NCBI GenBank assembly: GCA_963921825.1
Contig: OY997593.1
Coordinates: forward strand, 39,509,111 to 39,573,110
Direction: 5' to 3'
Origin: Erodium maritimum
Taxonomy: Eukaryota; Streptophyta; Magnoliopsida; Geraniales; Geraniaceae
Length of the DNA: 64,000 nucleotides
Every line of letters begins with the position of its first letter. The first letter of the stretch is position 1. Below are positions 1 to 10,866 of the stretch, one piece after another. The notes beneath the pieces are model-generated. The model searched no databases. It was not told the DNA's origin and saw nothing but the letters and a program-made list of their open reading frames with translations. Both the position numbers and the translations under genes were made by a program.

Positions 1-696
1 CCTAAGACGGATAAAGACAAGGAAGAAATGACTAAAGTCCCGTACGCATCAGCAGTGGGCAGTTTGATGTACGCAATGGTTTGCACAAGGCCAGACATTG
101 CACATGCAGTGGGAGTTGTTAGTAGATTCATGTCTAATCCTGGGAGAGAGCATTGGGAAGCAGTCAAGTGGTTGTTTCGCTACTTGAAAGGCACTTCAAA
201 GGTTGCACTACATTTCAAGAAGAAGGATGTAATCTTAGAAGGGTTTTCTGATGCAGACTTAGGTGGATGTTTGGACACAAGGAAGAGTACTACATGGTAC
301 GTCTTTACCTTGGGTGGCATAGCAGTTAGTTGGATGTCTCGACTGCAGAAGAGTGTTGCTCTTTCAACCACTGAAGCTGAGTACATGGCTATTTCAGAAG
401 CTGGAAAGGAAATGATATGGTTGAAGAATTTCTTGGAGGAGTTAGGGAAGAAACAGGCAGACAATCCTTTGTATAGCAATAGTCAGAGCGCCATTCATCT
501 CGCCAAAAATCCTATGTTTCATGCTAGGACGAAGCATATCCAGTTGAGATATCATTTCATTAGAGGATTAATGAATGATGGTACTTTGTCCTTGAAGAAA
601 ATCCTTGGGTCAAAGAATCCTGCAGATATGTTGACCAAGGTTGTTACAACAGAGAAGCTGAAGTTATGCATAACTTCAGATGGCCTTCATGGTTAG
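1..696 (+). CDS. copia polyprotein C-terminus: reverse transcriptase tail and RNase H
   Basis: Frame 1 is open from the first base, so the protein enters from outside the window. The first part carries the reverse transcriptase C-terminal signature of copia elements (YASAVGSLMYAMVCTRPDI, then a Trp-rich helix ending FRYLKGT). The second part is a Ty1/copia RNase H: GFSDADLGG supplies the first acidic residues, followed by STTEAEYMAI and the late acidic stretch around ARTKHIQLRYHF. In the intact element these domains copy the RNA genome and remove it from the hybrid. The part seen (232 codons including the entry residues) has no internal stop. DMLTK near the end is typical of the copia C-terminus. 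Whether the complete element is active cannot be judged from here. Confidence 0.9.
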   Translation, partial: PKTDKDKEEMTKVPYASAVGSLMYAMVCTRPDIAHAVGVVSRFMSNPGREHWEAVKWLFRYLKGTSKVALHFKKKDVILEGFSDADLGGCLDTRKSTTWYVFTLGGIAVSWMSRLQKSVALSTTEAEYMAISEAGKEMIWLKNFLEELGKKQADNPLYSNSQSAIHLAKNPMFHARTKHIQLRYHFIRGLMNDGTLSLKKILGSKNPADMLTKVVTTEKLKLCITSDGLHG

Positions 697-813
697 TTGA
701 AGGAAGATGTCTCACTACCTCAGAAGCTTATTGATGGTGCATTGGGGTGTTATTGGAGTTACATGAGTAGGAGTGAAGTGAAGACATTCATGGACAGTCT
801 CCAAGTGGGAGAT

Positions 814-1153
814 TGTTAGGGTTGTGTGGAGACTTCCTATTTTATTTAGTAAATGTCTAGTCTTCCTAATAGATTTAGGTAAGAAACTTGAGTAGGCAAT
901 TAGAGGATATTTCCTATTATGATTAGGAAACCTAATTCCTACCTTATTTTACCCATTGTCTCCTCCTATAAATATCATGTACTTGTAAACCCAAATCATT
1001 CATTTCCTTGTGAGAGCAATAAGAAGAGAGTAGTGAGACCGTGGACGTAGGCAAATTGCTGAACCACGTAAATTCTTGTGTTCTTGTGTGATTGCTTATT
1101 TTCCCTTGTTTTCTTCTTGCTTGAATATTGTTCCACGTTGTTATACCCCAACA
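814..1153 (+). repeat. 3' LTR of the copia element (340 bp)
   Basis: It starts TGTTAGGG directly after the polypurine tract and ends ACCCCAACA, so it has the TG...CA ends and the short TGTT/AACA inverted repeat of copia LTRs. A TATA-like box (CCTATAAATATC) lies near 966. Without the 5' LTR its age cannot be estimated. Confidence 0.85.
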
Positions 1154-1179
1154 GTTTGTACTTAGATATCAAGTGTTGA

Positions 1180-2010
1180 TGATAAAGTTGTCAGCTTCGT
1201 GATTGAGGCGTCGATGAAGATGGTTCTGGAGAATTTGTATAAAATTATTGGAGTGGACGAAAAGGACTGATCCGCAACTCGGGTGACAGTTTAAAAGCTA
1301 CAGTACAAGAAGTTCCAATAGTAGGTGATTTGAGTCATATGGTTTATAGGATTCTATATGGAAGTATTGATCAAAGCAGTAATAAAGGCGTGGTACATGC
1401 AAAGGTATCAAGAAAAACATACCCATAGTGCAAAAGCTGAAGCCTCCATAATTGTAGCCGATAATTACTTTGTTCGAGATGTGGTTTCCCGAAATTCACG
1501 ACACGAGTAGTGTTGTTGTTAATAAGTTGAGTGGTGTAGCCAGTTAACGCATTTATGTTTGACAACTTCCTATTGTAGAGAACAAAGAGATAAACGTTGA
1601 TATTAGAAAAAACACATATCTCGTATAGGTTGGCGGAAAATATGGGTCGTTGGTGAAGGATGATGAACAAGAAAATGGGATTGGTGTTTGTTTCACAAAT
1701 GGGTCGGACTTGGTAGTCGGTCAAGAGCTTCTTACAAAAATAGAGCTTGTCAAAAAGGTGAAGAGTGTTGCAAAGTAGAACCATAGGTTTGAGATGAAAG
1801 TCGTCAGATCAAACCCGAAAGTTTATGTTGTACAATGCATGGAGGGGAGTTGTCCATAGATGGTACGTGCAGCAATAATGAAGAAATCATCAGGCTTCTC
1901 TATAAGAACGTATCTCAATCAGCACACTTGCTCCATCAATGGTGTATGAATGGAGAATAAATTGTAATTTTAGACATCAACTTACGGGAGAGATCCAAAC
2001 CAGTACAACA
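1180..2010 (+). pseudogene. Mutator-like (MULE) transposase N-terminal fragment
   Basis: Between about 1640 and 1940 one forward frame reads as the N-terminal DNA-binding region of plant MuDR transposases: a stretch ending NHRFEMKVVRSNPK, then CMEGSCP followed by a stop where Trp is expected, MVRAA, FSIRTYLNQ and HTCSING. The Cys...Cys-Pro-(Trp) and His-Thr-Cys pattern is the known zinc-binding-like core of this family. Stops at the Trp position, just before NHRF and after HTCSINGV show that it is dead. No catalytic DDE part follows, and no terminal inverted repeats were found. The minus-strand frame at 1371-1784 is a shadow. Confidence 0.65.
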
Positions 2011-2589
2011 AGAACTTAAGATTGTAATACATTCATTAATATAACTAAATTTGTGATAATTTTCCCTAGTTTGAAACTTATTCCTACAGTGTTATCACAT
2101 TTTTCTCAGTATTGTAACTGATCTAAACATTGAAATACATTGTACTGTATAAACAAACATGTTAGATTGAGCAGTAGACATCATATTCATTATTATTTCT
2201 TTTTTGTCCGCCTTTATGGCACACCAACAAACCGCATGTGTCGGTTCTTTTGTCACAGAGTTATGCATAGACAGGCCTTATGGGCTCGATACCATGTAAT
2301 ATCTCTTCTATTGTGGTCAGGATTTTCCCTGATTAACTTGTTTGTCGATTGAAATCTATCTAATAAAATTGTACCTTATAGTAAATTTTTTTTAGTAAAT
2401 TAACAAAACTTATATAAATATAAGAAGAATTATTGAAAATAAAATAGTAATGGTAGATTTAGGACTGGGTATAAGTTTTGATATTATTTTAGGGTTTGAT
2501 TTAAGGTTGATGTAGTTTTAAGGTTGCAATAGTGAGGGTTATTTCATCACTTTCGAGAAAATAAACAGGAACTTGATCTTTTAGAAAAA
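2011..2589. other. AT-rich spacer without recognisable gene
   Basis: AT-rich DNA between the MULE remnant and the next LINE. A 70-codon frame at 2140-2352 resembles no family I know. I see no repeats or RNA genes. Confidence 0.5.
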
Positions 2590-5052
2590 AAGACGCGCTG
2601 GGTCACGCGCCCCTTTCCTCTTATGGTTCCATACCCTTTCATGGGTGGCCGACGGCGGCGCGGCCGCACTTGTCGTTCCACTAATAAGAGGGATTGGGAT
2701 TGGGATTGGAGAAGCGTGGATCGCGCAAATGATCTCGAGTGCAGCTTTGTTTCCTCTGAATTCTTCGTTGATGAAGATGAAGAGGTGGAAAGGTTTGTTC
2801 AACGGCTGGTTGAGTGGTGTCGTCTAAGGAGAAGTGGTCGGAGCACTCACTGGTCAGACGTGCGAGAGTGGCTGGATGCTAAGAGGATCTCCGACCCGAG
2901 GGCGCTCAATGGTCGCCGTAGTTGGAACTTGATGCCTAACTCCGGTCTCCGCCAGCGTGGTCTTCCCAGGCAGTTTCATTCTCGCTCAATTGCGCCTCAG
3001 GCACATACCAATTTGTCTTCTTCTCAGATTCAAGAATATTTGTCTGCTAATCAGGGACGAGGTGCTGCAATCTCCTCTTCGATTGATGCACAAACCCCTG
3101 CTTCACTTGGGGTTGCGGCTCAACTCCCGACTAGGGTTGCTACCCTAGCCTCTTCCTCGGCTGTGGGGAGGCCTTTGCTTGAAAGGGAGCCTCTAGAACC
3201 TTTGGTTAGTGATTCTTATCCCTAGGTTTCAGAACCAGTGTCTCTTGGTTGGCAACCTCCGAAGGTTGTGGCGACACTGTCCTTTGCTGAGGTGGTTACA
3301 ACCACTCTTCCTCGGAAGTGTAGTGACTGAGCTACAACAAATTCGATGAGCCCGGAGACATTGACAGAGAAAGGATTGGGTGCTAATACCCCTATCTTGA
3401 ACTATTCTAAGCATTATCCGGTCTTCGTTGCTAATCTCGCTCCGTCTACAACATCCCGTCATTTGATGTCCTTGTTCTCGCCAGTTGGTGTTGTTTAAGC
3501 CGTTGACGCTGGGGAAAAATTAGCTTGTAAAGGTACTAGGTTTGCTTTTGTGTACTTCAAAAATTCTAGTGACCCTGTGCGTGCTGTATCTTCCTTGAAC
3601 GGGCACCTTCTTCAAGGACACAAGATTAGGGTCGAATTGGGTAATCGGCTCAAAGGTTCTGGTGTCGCGTCTGCTGGGTTTTCTGCTGTAGACACTACCC
3701 CTGAGGGCCTGGGTCCGTCGACTTTGACTTCCTCGCGGCCTTCTTCGATCGATTTGTTGCAGTGCTCTCTTTCTATTGCTCCTAGCTTTAAGACGTTGTC
3801 GACTTTTAATGTGATAGGCGTTGCTAATTCCTCCGCTAGTGAGCACACTGAGTATTGGTCTCCAACTTGTAGGGTTTACAGGGGTGAATCTCGTTGAGTT
3901 GGGCTCGAGGGCTTTTATGTTGTCTTGTTCGGATCAGGAAGTTTGGACGTCTTTAGCGGTCGACGACTGGAAAGCTCTGCGTCCCTGGTTCTTTTCCTTT
4001 TCTGACTGTGCTGACAAGGTTTTGCAAGGAGGGCGCCTCTTTTGGGTCGATATTATTGGTCTTCATGTTGTGTGTTGGAGCAGAGAATCGATTGATGAGA
4101 TTGTTGGGACGGTTGGTCTGCTTGTTGCCATTCATCCGTGTTCTCTGTTGCCAGCTCACTCGTCTAGAGCTTTAGCTTTGGTCCACGTTCCATCTATCCC
4201 GGTGGACACGCGGGTGGTTGAAGCTCATTGTCCTAGGTTCGTCGTGAACGTGCTTCTTGAGTCGGTCTCTGCTGACTCGATCCCTTTTCTCCACCAGGGG
4301 GGTTTGGCTGCGGGCGTATCCCCGCCTGTTGAGATTAGGGGTCCTTCTGCTCCTGCTCCTTGTCCGAGCTCTCCCTCGATTATCTCCAACAGTGTTGTAG
4401 CCCTTTCGGTTGGCCTTTCTACACCTGTTGAGGTTTGCCTTGTAGCATTGGGGTTTTGCCTAGTGTCGCTTCGAGCTCAGGGGGCAGCAAGTCGGATAGG
4501 TGGGCGGATAGGGTGGAGGATGACTCTGACGACTTGACCTCGGCTTTGGACTTTTACGCTGGTCTGGATGGTGCCCTCGTTCCTCTAGCAGAGCGTGCAT
4601 CGCAGCCTCTTCAAGGTGTTGGTTCCTCCTCCCTCCCTTTCTCGGGAGTTCCCTTAGGGCTTTCCTCACCGCAAGCGCTTCAGGCTTTAGTCCCTCTTTC
4701 CGATCGGTCCCCCCACCGCCTCAGATCGATTTTGGCGAGGCCCTTCCCCAGGATGCCTTCTCTGGTTTTTCCTCGTTGTGATTGATGGACACACAGGTGA
4801 GAGTATCACCCATTCGGTGGCGAGATTTGCCGAAAGTTTGGGAGTTCGCTATCGCGGCTCGGCTGAGGAAGGCTTCAAGAACATTGAAACAACATTAAGT
4901 CCTCATTACAACAACAGAGTGCCCAACCCCATCGGAGTTACTTGAGTTCTTTTTTCTTGCTCTTGCTATTTTTGCTTTATCCAGAATGGTTATTCGGTTT
5001 TGGATTCCTTTTTTGTAATTTTGCTTTATTTATAATATTTCTCTTTGATAAA
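2590..5052 (+). mobile_element. LINE (L1 type, RRM-containing ORF1), internally deleted
   Basis: The element holds an ORF1-like region (2623 to about 4780) and then jumps to a typical plant LINE 3' tail, a T/A-rich UTR ending CTCTTTGATAAAAAAA near 5052. No endonuclease or reverse transcriptase lies between, so ORF2 has been lost. Several stops and frame changes mark it as old. I could not find a target duplication. Confidence 0.6.
2623..4780 (+). pseudogene. LINE ORF1 with RRM domain, broken
   Basis: The frame starting at 2623 runs 200 codons to a stop at 3223-3225 and continues with few further stops. Around 3430-3670 it shows an RNA recognition motif: VFVANL as RNP2 and RFAFVYF as RNP1, with LNGHLLQGHKIRVE after it. 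RRM-bearing ORF1 proteins are known from a subset of plant L1 LINEs, where they bind the element RNA. Near 3900 the coding signal moves to another frame, with DDWKALRPWFF and WVDIIGLHVVCWSRE resembling the segment that often follows in such ORF1 proteins. The break near 3895 and several stops make it non-functional. Confidence 0.6.
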
Positions 5053-5127
5053 AAAACTAACAAATAGAAGAGTTAACACTCCTAAAAATATGTACATGTT
5101 AGAATAGTTATCTATAATTCCTATAAG

Positions 5128-5850
5128 TTTTTTTTTTATCAGCAAAGCAAGTTTAAATTAAATCCTCTTTTGAGGGAAAAGAGGAGTACAAACACAAACA
5201 ACCACCAACAAGGAAGGACTGAACATATCTCAGCCTCAACCAAAAATACTGAACCCACATAGAACAACCGATCCTACACGGTTCCAACCAATAACCAACC
5301 GATCCTACCCGGATCCAACCAACAACCGATCCTACACGGATCAAACCACAACCTAAAGGAAAAAAAAACCAAGAAACAGTGAAAAAACAAGAGAAGTCAA
5401 AACCCTGATTTTACCACCATGAAGCGCTCGAAAAAAGGACGGTCTTCAACCATGATTTTCCAACCTTTGAGCACATAAAACTTGGAGAAGCCCAAACCCT
5501 AGCCAGCTCGAAAAGTCACCCTAATCTTACTCGCACGAGAAACAACGACTGAATCTCATCGACTCCCCCACTGAAAGAGAAGGGAGACGTCGACTCGCCG
5601 GCGGACAACACCGCTGATCGGCAGAGAAAGATCGGAGAACACCGCTACTCAAAACCCAAGGAAAAGAAACACAACAATTTCCAACAAAGGGACAAAGGCC
5701 ACAACAACCCGTTAGATGCCAACACCTAAGAAAATGAAAGGGCCCTACCTAAAATCTACCGGTAGGGAAACATAGGAAATCGAAAATGAAACTAATTCTT
5801 GGGAAAGAGCAGATCACCTAAAGCAGTAGATCAAATTTTCAATCCCAAAA
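5128..5850 (-). mobile_element. LINE 3' remnant, minus strand
   Basis: A T-run at 5128-5137 followed by ATCAGCAAAGCAAGTTTAAA is the reverse complement of a LINE tail. The same tail occurs at 43566, next to a clear LINE ORF2, which identifies the family. The body has no coding signal that I can read. Around 5240-5345 a short imperfect repeat of the type CCGATCCTACMCGGATC occurs three times. Confidence 0.55.
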
Positions 5851-5879
5851 CAAATTTCTTATACTTTCAAATATAGAAA

Positions 5880-5990
5880 ATCAAATATCCCTCGAATAAT
5901 CCTACCGAAGGTGTAACCTTACACCTACTGGTCAGTACCCAATTTCCCTCGAGTCATCCTACCGAATCTTACACCTACTGGTTCAGTGCT
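5880..5990. repeat. short imperfect direct duplication
   Basis: Two neighbouring copies of a stretch reading CCCTCGA..ATCCTACCGAA...CTTACACCTACTGGT lie next to each other, probably from replication slippage. No function is apparent. Confidence 0.45.
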
Positions 5991-6285
5991 TGGCCTTGTA
6001 ACCTAATGGATGGTCAGAGGCTCGAACCTCAACAGCGATCGAAACCTTGATCCCCAAAGAAAGGTTGAATAATCATTGTCATTAAAAGATATCTTGTGTT
6101 GAATACAGGTAAATAACTGAACACACTGGAAAAGGCCAAAAATTCTTGCACAATCTGTAGCAACATCAAAATTTCCCCAATTTTCACTCTTAGCTACTAT
6201 GTAACCCTTGGCATCATCTTTCTGAACAAGCATATCTTACAGTTGTTACATATCGTACAATTGGACAACAAAAAGATGTTGAAGC

Positions 6286-8910
6286 TCAGTTTCGACTCTG
6301 TAGGGATCTACTTGCTTGAGAGGCCAGAGCTATCGCCTTGGCACTTGTACTCGTCATGACCCACACCCTTTTTGCACGCCTCTCATGTTGCCTTGCATTC
6401 TTTGCTCGTTTTGGTGCTAAGCGGTTGTCTCTTTCCACAAATGCCAATCTAAATTTTTCAGCCACAGACAACTCCATGGGGTCTGAGAGAGAATGAGAGC
6501 AAGGCATTGGCCTAGGTCCACAGACAGCCCACGTTTTTTGATCAATATCTTTGACCATCATATGATCCATAGCAATATTTGGTATTGCTTCCTCGGGAAC
6601 TTTAATGCCCCTAAAACCAAAGGGTGACGGCTTGGGATTCACTATAATTCGTGGACATTCAGTAGACAAGCTCTCCAGTGAATCTTTATCGATCATTGGC
6701 TGTGCAAACAACATGTAAAGAGAACCTTCAGAATACTCACAGGGAAATACCAAAATGTAAATCAGTGGGGACCAAGTTAAGCTATAACTTAGAGAAACAG
6801 CTTCAGTGGTATTGCAGGTGACATCATTCGATGGTTCGTATGAGCACCGCTCACTATACATAGACACTTCAACAGACCAAAATGGGATGTATGATATCAT
6901 GAATACAAATACGTAATTATGGATGCTTAATTGGTCATATAAACAGTTGACTTCATCAACAAACAAAGCAATGATTCTTTTAAAATAGGAAATCCGTACC
7001 CAAACTAGCCAGCGCAGCGATTGTGCGCCATCAACAATTTCTTCAGTATCAAGTTCCTCCCATGAGTCTCCCTCCAAATTATTTATCTTAGGTTTAAATA
7101 TCCCCAAACTTCTGCGTGCCGTATTTTCACTCCTTGGGCACCCTCTGCAACATGAACTTTGGTTAATATCCTGTTATAGGCCCTAGTCAAAACCCAGTTA
7201 TTTGGGCTAAATCAATCATACACCATGTAGTAAAGAGGGGAAAAATACCACAAAAATATTATGAGGAAATTGCTGTTTAATAATCATTATTCTTCAATGG
7301 AATCATGAATACTTTCAATTTGCGAGCTTAAAAATAATTATCTACAAATATGATTTTGGGTGTTGTTTGCTCACATGCAAAGTAAACTACAGATATATCT
7401 AATACTGTTAGTCATATTACACTGAACTCACAATTTAAACAAAAACAAGAAAATCGTCATGCTATATAATTGGATGTATCCTTCCATAGATAGAAAAAAA
7501 GTTCACATCAGATGAAGTCAGAGCAAATAAAACAAAGTGCAACATACCATGCAGTACAAGAAAATCTGCAAACGAACTTAATAAAAGCAGAGGAACTTGG
7601 GTATGAGAATCAAAATTTTATCTCTAGGGAGGAGAATATACCCGCATCTCAATGTTTCTAAAGAGTGGCAGTGTCTCACGAGCTCATAAACACCGTCAGG
7701 GGTAACGGTGTCACACTGACTGCAAAATAACTTCCTCTCAATACAAGATACACAATACCAAAATACTCAATTAGTATGATTAAATTTATTCATTATACTG
7801 TTACCAGATCATTGTAGCAATATCTTTTTTATTTAATTCAGGTTGAATAATCAGTGCATCTGGTTAATATATAAGAACCTATACCACTTACTAGTTTACC
7901 TGCATGTATGCACCACTTCTTATGTGTATCTAATGGTTCAGAGTAACAAAACACAACTCAAATAATTATCTAATTAGTGCTCAATCATAAACAGAATCTG
8001 ACACTAGCAAAAAAAAAGTAGCATACCTATTCTTTGGGATTGATATAGAAGAGAAAAATACTCTGCACGCACCTTATATCCACAGCTCGGAGATATTTGC
8101 ATTTCTCAGCAACTTTTGCCAAGCCAACATCCGAAACATTTGAACCAGAGATGTCAAGGACTTCCCACGAACTGTCAGACAAAGAGATGATGACACTGTC
8201 ATTCATTAACTTTCTTCTCCTGGCAAGGGCTGCCATTGCCATCTGATTTTCAATGACATGCCTTACAAAATTAGAATCAGTAAGCCATAGATCTCTCAAA
8301 ATGGTGCTAGAATTAATAAATGTTAAAACACAATTCCAAAAATCGTTTAGCTTTCCATAACTCTTTGCTTCCCTCATAAATGGCAAACAAGACAATTTGG
8401 TTGGTTTTCCTTATGAACCATGAGCTTTTTATTATTTTATTGCATCCGTGATATACATATATATTTTAGCTTGAGATGTTAAATTGTAGCCACTGAAAAA
8501 AGACCAGGTCAACCTTCAAATAATCACATGTGTTTCTTTTACTAAAGTTAGTAATGTTGAAACCCAAATCCTTCAAAATAAATCTGTATGTCAATTTGTA
8601 AGGTCTAAATCATACCCCCACACACAAACACCTTTGACGTACATGTAAGTCAGAGAGCCCATAATGATGCAGCCACATAGATGCACCATGCATGTTTAGT
8701 CAAAAGATGGAGGGCAGCGGTGAAAGCTTCCTAACCTTAATATCTGCGGGGAAGTTGATAGCAATATCACTCAAGTCTTCAATAATATCCTCAAAATGCT
8801 TACCAACAACTCCAAGGCACAGGCTGAGTAAACTTGGAGGTTCTTTCTTCTTCCAGGGCAACCCTATCATGCATCAACTCAACAAATAAGTTCTCACAAC
8901 CACAGGAGAG
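6286..8910 (-). CDS. FBL11: FBL11-like LRR protein, C-terminal exons (truncated gene, likely pseudogene)
   Basis: Five minus-strand exons with GT-AG borders join in phase: 8910-8736, 8242-8073, 7719-7642, 7144-7000 and 6699-6286 (stop TGA). The product matches, from memory, the C-terminal part of the plant BTB/LRR protein FBL11, a presumed substrate adaptor of a ubiquitin ligase. Leucine-rich repeats are visible (WEVLDISGSNVSDVGL, YLRAVDIS, VTPDGVYELVRHC). After them come ARRSLGIFKPK, RLAFVERDNRLAPKRAKNA and an Ala/Ser-rich end, ASQASRSLQSRN. The BTB domain and most LRRs, several hundred residues, are absent. In exon 8910-8736 the frame of CENLFVELMHDRVALEEE changes to that of PPSLLSLCLGVVGKHF through one extra base in a GAA run near 8845. 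An alternative acceptor at 8863 would bypass this break. The later exons show no stops, so decay is either recent or restricted to the 5' half. Confidence 0.75.
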
Positions 8911-8996
8911 CTGCTACACTAGCAACCAAGCATACCATTATATGCAAGCATACCATTACCATATTACATTGTTTGGGGAGCTTATAAATAACAAAA

Positions 8997-9373
8997 GGGT
9001 TATTTTCATCTCACTACCCTAACTATTTTTTGTGGCACCTCACTACCCTAGAATGCATTTTTTTTTTCACTTTCCTACCCTAACTATTTTTTTTTGTGGC
9101 ACCTCACTACCCTAGAATGCATTTTTGTGACATTAAAAACTGATTTTTTTAAAAGAAATTTTGAAAACCAATGGCATGCTTTTGAAATTTTGATTGTTAG
9201 TGAGGGGTATTATGGACTTTTTAAGTGTTTTCATCCAAAAATTGATGGAAATTTGATGGCGGGTATGAAGGTGAAAAAAAATGCATTATAGGGTAATGAG
9301 GTGCCACAAAAAATAGTTAGGGTACTGAGATGAAAAAACCCACATAGTTAGGGTACTGAGATGAAAATAACCC
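8997..9373. mobile_element. MULE-type foldback MITE, family 1, copy 1 (377 bp)
   Basis: The ends are long inverted repeats beginning GGGTTATTTTCATCTCA and rich in CACTACCCTAACTATT blocks. The element is flanked by the perfect 9-bp duplication ATAACAAAA (8988-8996 and 9374-9382). A 9-bp duplication is typical of Mutator-like elements. It lies between the FBL11-like exon at 8910 and the possible first exon, so probably in an intron. Related to the element at 36097. Confidence 0.85.
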
Positions 9374-9382
9374 ATAACAAAA

Positions 9383-9823
9383 CCCGAAAACCATGTATAG
9401 AACAATCTAAGAGCTCAAAATGTATGGAACTTGGCATGATTAACTTCACGGATCCTATTGAGAGCCAAAACATTGAAAAATAACCAACTTTTTAGTTCTC
9501 TTTTCATTCATTTTTCTTCAGTTTCTCACAAACAAGCCCAACCAACAATATATGCAAGACTCTAGCACCACAAAAATACCAAATTGATACAGCAATGAGA
9601 AAACACAACTCAGCACCATAAATGCCCAGATAGCACAATACTAAAATCACGTTCAGTAACCAGAAAAAACAAATTAAAAGAAATAGGCATCGATTTTCCC
9701 CAAATTGTAATTCTATATAAATTCATATAGCCATACCCACTCAGAACAGAACCTGTAGCTTCAAAATTGAGCTAGGAAAAACCCATTGTATGAGAATTTA
9801 GATGATCAAGAGATAAGAGGTAC
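9383..9823. other. probable intron or spacer, no gene seen
   Basis: AT-rich sequence between the MITE and the possible first exon. I see no coding signal, RNA gene or repeat. Confidence 0.4.
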
Positions 9824-9929
9824 CCGAGAATTTCACTATGGGGGTGATTTGGGAGGGTTTCGAATTGGAATTCAAATTCAGACTCTTCAAGGAAGTTGCT
9901 ATAGCCTTTGCAGATTTTGCTTCTTCCAT
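9824..9929 (-). other. possible first exon upstream of the FBL11-like exons
   Basis: An ATG at 9929 opens MEEAKSAKAIATSLKSLN... for 35 codons plus one base, up to a GT donor at 9823. It reads like a genuine N-terminal exon. With the alternative acceptor at 8863 it would splice in phase to the FBL11-like exons and give one open frame of 1041 nt. I do not recognise the sequence, so it may belong to this gene or to another broken one. Plain exon prediction supports it, but homology does not. Confidence 0.4.
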
Positions 9930-10866
9930 CAAATTCCACGGACGCTGAGCAGACCAAACAGAACAATTTCTAGAATTTTCTTTTCTTCTATTTTACAGGA
10001 TTTGAGAAGAAAGAGACCGACTTCGGAAAAGAAAATTCTAAAAATCTCAGCTCTAACAGATTTGAGATTTGTTATTATTATTAATCTATTTAATTTAATT
10101 TTTAGGAACCAGAATTGACTGTAAAGCCCTTTTAATAAGATGAAAGCCTTTTTTTGGACTTGTCTCCGAATAAATACTTGATTTATTTTTTTTGAACGAT
10201 AAATTATAATTTTATAAATCTTTAAGAACGATTACATCGAAATGCTTTGAGGAACTTGCTCCTCGATCATGAAAGATCAGTTAGAGCGAACACTAGTTTA
10301 CTCACCTTTTTAGTACTAGAACTGTCATGGATGGTATTTTGATGCCCCATGGGCAAAGAAAGAAGGCGGGGATGGGGAACGGGGTACCGGAGATCCCGAG
10401 GGACCTCTACAGTAGTAGTGGTGGTAGGAGGCAATGCATCATCTAGGGACCCCTCCCAAGGCCAGTCCCTGATGCTCAGCTGATGCCTCATTCCTCCCAG
10501 GGGGGCATCTCTTCCGCCTGTGATTTGACGTGCTAGCTAGACGCAGGCACCATCCCTCCCCATCCATCAGCAGTTGCGCTACTATAAATCAATGGCCCCG
10601 GCGCCCTCACAACACGCGCTACTGGGTGGACGCGGCCACCATTCCACTTCCACTCCACTCCCGCGACCGTAGGGCAGCAATCGAATCAGCATAGAGCTAA
10701 CTTCACTAGCCCCTCGCCGGATGTTCCCATGTACAAAAGTCGGGGCTCTCGTGTAGGACCACCCAGGGAGGCTTATCGCGGGCACTTGGTCGGCATGGGC
10801 TCGAGGATCCGGGTTAGGTACCGGGTCCATTGTTACCCAGGTCCCCATCCCTCGAGATGACCGAGC

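Larger units (their letters stand above)
1..1153 (+). mobile_element. Ty1/copia retrotransposon, 3' part
   Basis: The window opens inside the pol gene of a Ty1/copia element. An open frame for the end of reverse transcriptase and for RNase H runs to 696. A purine-rich primer (AAGTGGGAGA, 803-812) follows, and then a 3' LTR at 814-1153. The order pol, polypurine tract, LTR is diagnostic. The 5' part lies outside the window, so the target duplication cannot be checked. Confidence 0.9.

Noticed and set aside
1371-1784. 137-codon minus-strand frame
   Set aside because: Antisense to the recognisable MULE remnant; no family resemblance.
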